Below, one piece after another: positions 56,694 through 64,000 of a stretch of 64,000 bases of DNA. The notes beneath the pieces are model-generated. The model had not been told where the DNA came from and ran no database searches. It saw only the letters and a program-made list of their open reading frames with translations. Source of the DNA: Paenibacillus sp. RC334 (GTDB lineage Bacteria > Bacillota > Bacilli > Paenibacillales > Paenibacillaceae). The DNA lies in assembly GCF_030034735.1 (NCBI RefSeq), contig NZ_CP125370.1, forward strand, positions 2,790,001 through 2,854,000, in the 5' to 3' direction. Position numbers and translations under genes: made by a program. Within the stretch, counting starts at the first letter, position 1. Every line of letters begins with the position of its first letter.

Positions 56694-57032
56694 ATGGATT
56701 ACGAACAAACCATTATGCAAATTATTGCCAGCAGTGGAGAGGCGAGAAGCCTTAGCTTAAAAGCAGTGAGAACCGCCAGACAAGGAAAGCTGGACGAAGC
56801 AAGTGATCTGATCAAGCAAGCGAAGGAAAGTCTGACCAAGGCGCATAAGGTCCAAACTCAGTTGATTCAGGCGGAGGGCCGGGGAGAGAAAACGGAAATT
56901 ACGATTCTTTTGATTCACGCTCAGGATCATTTGATGAATGCTCTGACAGTCAGAGAATTAATTGTCGAACTGATTGAAGAGATTAAGGAGCGTAAAGCAT
57001 TGGAACAACAATTGAAAGGATCGGTGAGCTAA
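56694..57032 (+). CDS. PTS lactose/cellobiose-family EIIA
   Basis: A 112-residue all-helical EIIA. The phosphorylation site is in ILLIHAQDHLMNAL (His75, with His79 beside it). It takes phosphate from HPr and passes it to the EIIB coded next. AGGAGCGGAG precedes the ATG and the gap from the regulator is 15 bp. The stop overlaps the next ATG by one base (TAATG), so translation is coupled. Confidence 0.92.
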   Translation: MDYEQTIMQIIASSGEARSLSLKAVRTARQGKLDEASDLIKQAKESLTKAHKVQTQLIQAEGRGEKTEITILLIHAQDHLMNALTVRELIVELIEEIKERKALEQQLKGSVS

Positions 57033-57325
57033 TGTTGAAAAAAATATTGCTGGTATGTTCGTCGGGTATGTCTACAAGTATGCTGGTTGAAAAGATGAAG
57101 GAGTCAGCGATCTCCCAAGGCATAGAGGTTCTCATTGATGCAACGGCTGAAAGTGAGGTAGAGAAATTTGGTGATGTGGATATCGTCCTATTAGGACCAC
57201 AAATCGGGCATATGGAGGATGAGTTAAGAGCAATTCTTCCGATGCCGGTACTGACCATTAATATGATGGATTACGGCATGATGGATGGAGAAAAAGTGTT
57301 AAATACGGCCTTGAGTAATATTTAA
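57032..57325 (+). CDS. PTS lactose/cellobiose-family EIIB
   Basis: A 97-residue EIIB with the phosphocysteine Cys9 in ILLVCSSGMSTSMLVEKM. The later IVLLGPQIGHMEDEL segment fits the family. It carries phosphate from EIIA to the sugar entering through EIIC. The start overlaps the EIIA stop, and EIIC follows after 17 bp. Confidence 0.92.
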   Translation: MLKKILLVCSSGMSTSMLVEKMKESAISQGIEVLIDATAESEVEKFGDVDIVLLGPQIGHMEDELRAILPMPVLTINMMDYGMMDGEKVLNTALSNI

Positions 57326-57342
57326 ATAAGGAGGCTTACTCT

Positions 57343-60124
<2,782 letters not shown>

Positions 60125-60126
60125 CT

Positions 60127-60169
60127 CAAGGCTGGATCTTCCTTAGGGAGGGCTCCGGCTTTTTTTCTA
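60127..60169 (+). terminator. Terminator of the cellobiose operon
   Basis: GGCTGGATCTTCC and GGAGGGCTCCGGC pair with a bulge and G-T pairs around TTAG, then T7. Confidence 0.65.
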
Positions 60170-60546
60170 CAGATGTCTAATCAACTAACAAATTTATTTT
60201 CTACCTGTTTCAGATAGGCGACAGGGTCTCGACGGAAACATCTGCGTTTCGTAGATTCTGCGAGCCGTGTAAGATTGAGTATGAAGTCCAACGGCAAACA
60301 ACTCATCTGGAGAAGGAGGGACATATAAGTTATCCTCTCATAAGACTTTGTCATAAATCATGATAACGTCTATTTTGGGATCTGCCGCAGGACAATGAAG
60401 TATACGCATGAAAAGCAGCGATATTCTCAGCTTTTTTGTTTTAACGGGACCTGACATGTGAAGATGTCGAAGGACAAGAACTTGTATTCACATATGATTA
60501 GATAATCATCTAATTATAGTGTAACTGGACAATTGCTCATGAAGAA
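60170..60546. other. Gene-free stretch
   Basis: A short open frame (about 60185-60362) reads FCEPCKIEYEVQRQTTHLEK without a start signal; it may be a remnant or chance. A cluster of TTAGATAATCATCTAA-like sequence near 60500 is AT-rich and weakly palindromic. Nothing else is seen. Confidence 0.3.
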
Positions 60547-60786
60547 TTGGTATTTACCGAAACGGAGGTCATTCCCGAGAACGTAAGCCTTCGTATTCCT
60601 TCGTCTTTTGTAGAAATGCCGGAGTCCTTTGCCTCAATGAAATATCCTTTTGAGCGTCGGACCAAGCTTATTTTCACCGATGATTCCTTATCCATCAATA
60701 TTAACGTGAACCCGACGGAAAACCGGATGTTTAACGATGAGATGGAGAAATTCCAAGCCGAACTGTTAGGGATGTTTGCAGATATG
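60547..60786 (+). pseudogene. Unknown gene fragment fused to a transposase end
   Basis: About 80 codons read VSLRIPSSFVEMPESFASMK, KLIFTDDSLSININVN and EMEKFQAELLGMFADMK, a pattern I associate with small uncharacterised Firmicute proteins, without a good start or ribosome site. At about 60787 the frame passes without a stop into the C-terminus of an IS1182-type transposase, so the original 3' end has been replaced. Confidence 0.5.
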
Positions 60787-61044
60787 AAAGAAAAGCATGG
60801 CATGCGGTGGGCCACCTTGCGAGGGCTAGAGAAGGTGACCATGCAGGCGATGCTCGTTTTCGCTTGCATGAATCTCAAAAAACTAGCCACCTGGCTATGG
60901 CGCCCAGGTGGTTCAAAGCAAGGATTTTCCATTTTACAGCATTTCATAGCCCAAATAACAAGACAAACCCCGGAGTTCCGTTCGGAACAAAGGAGGTTTG
61001 TCTGCAATCTGAAGCCACCTAGTAAAGGTGGCTTTTCATTATAA
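60787..61044 (+). mobile_element. IS1182-family transposase, C-terminal fragment
   Basis: The frame reads EKHGMRWATLRGLEKVTMQA, MLVFACMNLKKLATWLW and ends FVCNLKPPSKGGFSL, the characteristic end of IS1182-family DDE transposases. The rest of the element, including the catalytic acids, is missing. A hairpin overlaps the stop (61012-61036). Confidence 0.75.
61012..61036 (+). terminator. Hairpin at the transposase end
   Basis: AAGCCACCT and AGGTGGCTT pair perfectly around 5 nt and are followed by TT, placed across the stop of the transposase fragment. Confidence 0.6.
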
Positions 61045-61068
61045 AAATTGAAGTTATAAGTTTAATCC

Positions 61069-61627
61069 CTACTCACAAACTCTTTCCAACAAAGCTCCCA
61101 ACTGTTCTGCTAATTCTAGATGGGTTACAGGTCGGTCGTTCGTAAACCACCATTCGACTACTCCAACATACGAAGAAGCCAGAAAATAAACAACAAGATC
61201 TTTATTTAACCCTTCGTTTATTCCCTTAGTATTATCCACTTCATCCTGAAACTCTTCAATAAGAAATTTCAAGAATCGATTGCGGAAAAAAAGGTGCTCC
61301 TTTACTTGCCAGCATCATGGAGAAAAATGCGTAATTACGCTCAAAATATTCTGTCCAAATCACGGACCCTGTAACAAAATCCAAATCGGCAGCTGCTTCA
61401 CATCTTTCCCGGAGTTCATTAATATGAGTTTCAATTAGTTTATCCAGCAAATCGTATTTATCCATGTAGTGAAGATAAATCGTTCCGCGGCTGACATTTG
61501 CTTGATCTGAGAGATCTTGAATGGTAATATCATCAAAATTTTTCTCAGTCATTAGTTCAATTACTGCTGTTTTTAATGCTTCCTGTGTTTTAAGGATTCT
61601 TCTATCGACTTTAGACATTTGGCTCAC
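61069..61627 (-). pseudogene. TetR/AcrR-family regulator with a homopolymer frameshift
   Basis: The first frame (61627 down) has a complete TetR HTH, FDDITIQDLSDQANVSRGTI then YLHYMDKYDLLDKLIE, and continues to about residue 110. At the A7 run (61286-61292, T7 on the coding strand) the frame is lost. One base fewer gives APFFRNRFLKFLIEEF and joins the C-terminal frame ending VEWWFTNDRPVTHLELAEQL, GALLERVCE, about 185 residues in all, normal for TetR_C_7-type proteins. It points away from the alcohol dehydrogenase gene, with the ISL3 element in between, and may once have controlled it. Confidence 0.8.
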
Positions 61628-61825
61628 CGAACTTTCTTTTATTATCTAAATATAATAAGGGTTCGTAAATTAACACGCTCATAACAACGGATAACGATTT
61701 ATTTTCTGAACTTTTTTTTAATTATAAACAGATGTTTATTATTTTATCAACACAATGTATAAACGAAATGGAGTCAAACCGACTTAACTAGAGGCTAATA
61801 TCCGGAAAACGCAATAGATAATGAA

Positions 61826-61833
61826 CGTTTTTT
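61826..61833. repeat. Target site duplication, left copy
   Basis: CGTTTTTT directly before the left IS end; identical to 63223-63230. Confidence 0.85.
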
Positions 61834-61859
61834 GGCTCTACACAAAACATAGTGCTTGA
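61834..61859 (+). repeat. ISL3 left terminal inverted repeat
   Basis: Starts GGCTCTACAC and ends TAGTGCTTGA; pairs with the right end with 23 of 26 matches. Confidence 0.9.
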
Positions 61860-61950
61860 AAAAACATAGAAATTATGCTGGAAAAATAGAAAAACATCTG
61901 AACATTCCGTAAGATGGTTGTGCGACCAATCCAACTTCGAGGAATGACAG

Positions 61951-63190
61951 ATGCACAATCAGTATACCGATCTTTTGCTTGACTTGCCAGAGGTGAAAAC
62001 AGAAAAAGTCTTGGAAGTGGGTGAGCAAACGCTTCATGTGGAGGTCTCTCCAGTTGCTCATAAGCAAGCTTGTCCACAATGCCGATCACTTGATTTTGTG
62101 ATTCGGAAAGGGAGCAATCCAGCGCGTACCATTCGCCATGGTGAGGCTTTTGGTAAATCCATTTATGTACGGGTTCCTGCGATCCGACTGTTTTGTAAGC
62201 AGTGTCAGTGTGGATTCGTCTGGCAATACACCTTCGTCGATTCGGGGGAAACGTTACAGCCACGCCTTTGAAAAGCAAGCGATTCGTACGGCAACCGCAG
62301 CTACGGTTAAGCACAGTGCCGATCTGCATGCCATGCCCGCCAGTACGCTCCAAACGAAGTACCAACACTGGTTAGCGTTGGCAAGCGAACGCCTTCAGGA
62401 ACGCGTGTGGCAAGACGCTGCTTGTACTTCCAAGCTTGTGCTGGGTGTAGACGATTTTGCCATCCGAAAAGGCCATACCTACAACACGGGCATTCATAAC
62501 TTGAGGGGCGAAGCGTTACTAGATATTCTTCCTGGCCGAAAATTGGAGGAACTTCGAGCCTATGCGAAGCAGCATTCATTCTTTTTGGAGCTTCGTCCCA
62601 TTGCGGTGGTGATGGATCTGGCTCCGTATTACCATACCTGGATTCAGGAATGCTTTCCGAAGGCGATTCGTATTGCGGATCGCTTTCATGTTCATCGGTA
62701 TGTGATCGAGGCGCTTCAAGCCGTCCGAAAAACGACCCAAACGACGCTTTCTTCTCGAGCGAAAGCGAATTTGAAAGCCAAGCATCGGTTGCTAAACCCC
62801 AAAGAGGAGTCCTTGTCCGTTGAAAGGCATAAAGAACTGAAAGAGATTTTAGATTACTCGTCCTTGCTTGGGCAAGCCCATGCCTGGAAAGAATCGTTCA
62901 ATGAATGGTACGACTGTTCGCCGGATGTCAACACCGCGAATCGTTGGCTTGAGACCTGGTTTGTTCAAGGGGAGCAAATGCAGCATCCGGCTATTGACGC
63001 CTGCGTAAAGACCATTCGAAACTGGCGGACAGAGGTCGTCAACTACCACCGTTGCCGATGGACGAATGCAGCGGTTGATGGCAGAAACAACCGAATGAAG
63101 GCTTTTCAACGGCGGCATTATTTCACTCGCAACAGAAAACGTTACGTACAAGGACTTCTTGTTGAATGTAACCAATCTCGCTATGGTTAG
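61951..63190 (+). pseudogene. ISL3-family transposase, one-base frameshift
   Basis: The first frame (61951-62271) holds the N-terminal zinc-finger region typical of ISL3 transposases, with CPQCRSLDF and LFCKQCQCGFVW. The second frame, used from about 62240 to 63190, holds the DDE_Tnp_ISL3 domain: LVLGVDDFAIRKGHTYNTGI (first Asp), PIAVVMDLAPYYHTWIQECF with IRIADRFHVHRYV (second Asp), and WTNAAVDGRNNRMKAFQRR near the end. A G5 run (TTCGGGGGAAA, about 62239-62245) carries one G too many; with G4 the frames join as VDSGKRYSHAF for about 413 residues. CGAGGAATG precedes the ATG. As written the element is not autonomous. Confidence 0.88.
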
Positions 63191-63196
63191 TGTAAG

Positions 63197-63222
63197 TCAA
63201 GCACTAACTTTAGTGTAGAGCC
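63197..63222 (-). repeat. ISL3 right terminal inverted repeat
   Basis: Reverse complement begins GGCTCTACAC; mate of the left end at 61834. Confidence 0.9.
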
Positions 63223-63230
63223 CGTTTTTT
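63223..63230. repeat. Target site duplication, right copy
   Basis: CGTTTTTT directly after the right IS end, identical to the left copy. Confidence 0.85.
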
Positions 63231-63307
63231 ATATTTCTATTCATTAATGTACAAATCGCTTCAAATTAACAATAGGAAATAATTTTAAGAAGATTATAAT
63301 AATAGAC

Positions 63308-63335
63308 ATATGCACAATAAAGTAATTGTGCATAT
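63308..63335. promoter_or_regulatory. Inverted repeat upstream of the alcohol dehydrogenase
   Basis: Perfect 11-bp arms ATATGCACAAT and ATTGTGCATAT flank 6 bp, downstream of a TATAAT at 63295-63300. It could be an operator or a leader hairpin; there is no T tail. Confidence 0.5.
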
Positions 63336-63407
63336 TAATTTTCAAATAGGATGAGACTAAAATCGTATCCGAATCATTCACTCTATAGGAAAGGGATGTT
63401 GTATAAC

Positions 63408-64000
63408 ATGTGTAACCATCATAAAAACATAACTACTCAAGTGCTAAGTGTTCCAAGTGCGAAAGCACCATTTGAACAAACTACCATAGAACGGAGAGAT
63501 TTGCGGCCAGATGATGTCTTAATCGACATTAAATATTGCGGTATCTGCCATTCTGATATTCACAATGCTCATAATGATTTTGGCAGCGGAGTTTTTCCGA
63601 TGGTTCCAGGGCATGAAATTGCAGGTGTTGTTACCGCTGTAGGCAGGGATGTGACAACATTCGCTGTTGGTGATCGTGTCGGCGTAGGCTGCTTTGTTGA
63701 CTCATGCGGTGAATGTGACTTCTGCCGTAGAGGTGAAGAGCAGTTTTGTCGGAAAGGTGTGGTCGTCGTATTTAACTCAATTGGTTACGACGGGGACCTA
63801 ACATACGGTGGATATAGCCAGAAAATCGTTGTAAAGGATAAGTTTGTTGTACGTATTCCGGACGGCTTGGAACTGGATGTAGCAAGCCCGCTGTTGTGTG
63901 CAGGTATTACGACATACTCGCCTCTGAAACACTGGAACGCCGGACCAGGTAAGAAGGTAGCTATTTTGGGAATGGGGGGACTTGGTCATCTGGCTGTTCA
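63408..64000 (+). CDS. Zinc-dependent alcohol dehydrogenase (cinnamyl-ADH/YahK-like), runs off right edge
   Basis: The first 197 residues of a medium-chain dehydrogenase of the NADP-preferring cinnamyl-alcohol-dehydrogenase-like group, which interconverts aldehydes and alcohols. Catalytic zinc ligands are Cys44 in YCGICHSD and His69-Glu70 in VPGHEIAG. The structural zinc site is CGECDFC...GEEQFC. The nucleotide-binding [10 protein letters not shown] begins just before the edge. The ATG at 63408 is 12 nt from AGGAAAGG; an in-frame ATG at 63396 abuts that site. A palindrome and an inserted ISL3 element lie upstream, with a TetR gene beyond. Confidence 0.9.
   Translation, partial: MCNHHKNITTQVLSVPSAKAPFEQTTIERRDLRPDDVLIDIKYCGICHSDIHNAHNDFGSGVFPMVPGHEIAGVVTAVGRDVTTFAVGDRVGVGCFVDSCGECDFCRRGEEQFCRKGVVVVFNSIGYDGDLTYGGYSQKIVVKDKFVVRIPDGLELDVASPLLCAGITTYSPLKHWNAGPGKKVAILGMGGLGHLAV

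Larger units (their letters stand above)
61834..63222 (+). mobile_element. ISL3-family insertion sequence, full length
   Basis: The element is 1389 bp. Its 26-bp terminal inverted repeats (61834-61859 and 63197-63222) start GGCTCTACAC and differ at three inner positions. The same 8 bp, CGTTTTTT, stands on both sides (61826-61833 and 63223-63230), the target duplication length usual for ISL3. One transposase gene fills the inside. The intact ends and target duplication mean it came by transposition and fairly recently. Confidence 0.93.

Overview
This 64 kb window looks like the chromosome of a Paenibacillus-type Firmicute. The basis is moderate GC with AT-rich intergenic DNA, strong AGGAGG-type ribosome sites, CcpA-type cre boxes, a feu/btr-like siderophore importer, LplB/YtcP-type sugar ABC permeases, a YesM/YesN-type two-component pair and many glycoside hydrolases. 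The species is not proven by the sequence.

Layout. 1-2.5 kb: the start of an S66 LD-carboxypeptidase running off the left edge, then remnants of an AHL-lactonase-like gene, an ArsR regulator and a frameshifted NIS siderophore synthetase. 2.5-7.5 kb: a perfect Fur box, a siderophore-binding lipoprotein, two FecCD permeases and a Btr-like AraC regulator fused to a siderophore-binding domain. 7.5-8.6 kb: gene-free DNA rich in hairpins. 8.6-11.3 kb: rifamycin phosphotransferase. 11.3-13.4 kb: more remnants (flavin monooxygenase, sensor-kinase membrane domain). 13.4-19.8 kb: secreted amidase, TetR with a divergent nitronate monooxygenase/FabK-like enzyme and two palindromes between them, then a CocE-type hydrolase. 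19.9-27.5 kb: a fructan locus, with fructokinase and LacI on the minus strand facing a permease-permease-binding protein-GH32 operon. 28-35 kb: a redox region with TetR, a twice-frameshifted enoate-reductase-like flavoenzyme, decayed SDR and TetR copies, and an intact TetR/SDR divergent pair.

35-52.4 kb is a glycoside locus: YesM-like kinase, frameshifted YesN-like regulator, perfect cre box, GH3, GPH-type symporter, second GH3, orphan sugar-binding lipoprotein, GH2, third GH3. None of the four hydrolases has a visible signal peptide, so import followed by cytoplasmic cleavage is the natural reading. A secreted PL1 pectate-lyase-like protein follows on the opposite strand. 54.7-60.1 kb is a cellobiose-type operon: LicR-like PRD regulator, EIIA, EIIB, EIIC and GH1 6-phospho-beta-glucosidase. 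60.2-64 kb holds an IS1182-family fragment fused to an unknown ORF, a frameshifted TetR, a full ISL3-family insertion sequence (terminal repeats and 8-bp target duplication), and the start of a zinc alcohol dehydrogenase.

Two themes stand out. Many reading frames are interrupted by one- or two-base changes, several in homopolymer tracts (A7, G9, A7, G5), which may be decay, phase variation or sequence error. The redox genes (29.6-35 kb) lie beside the glycosidase locus, and two proteins across that boundary (an SDR and a GH3) seem to share a small helical accessory domain, so a combined deglycosylation and aglycone-processing system is possible but is inference.
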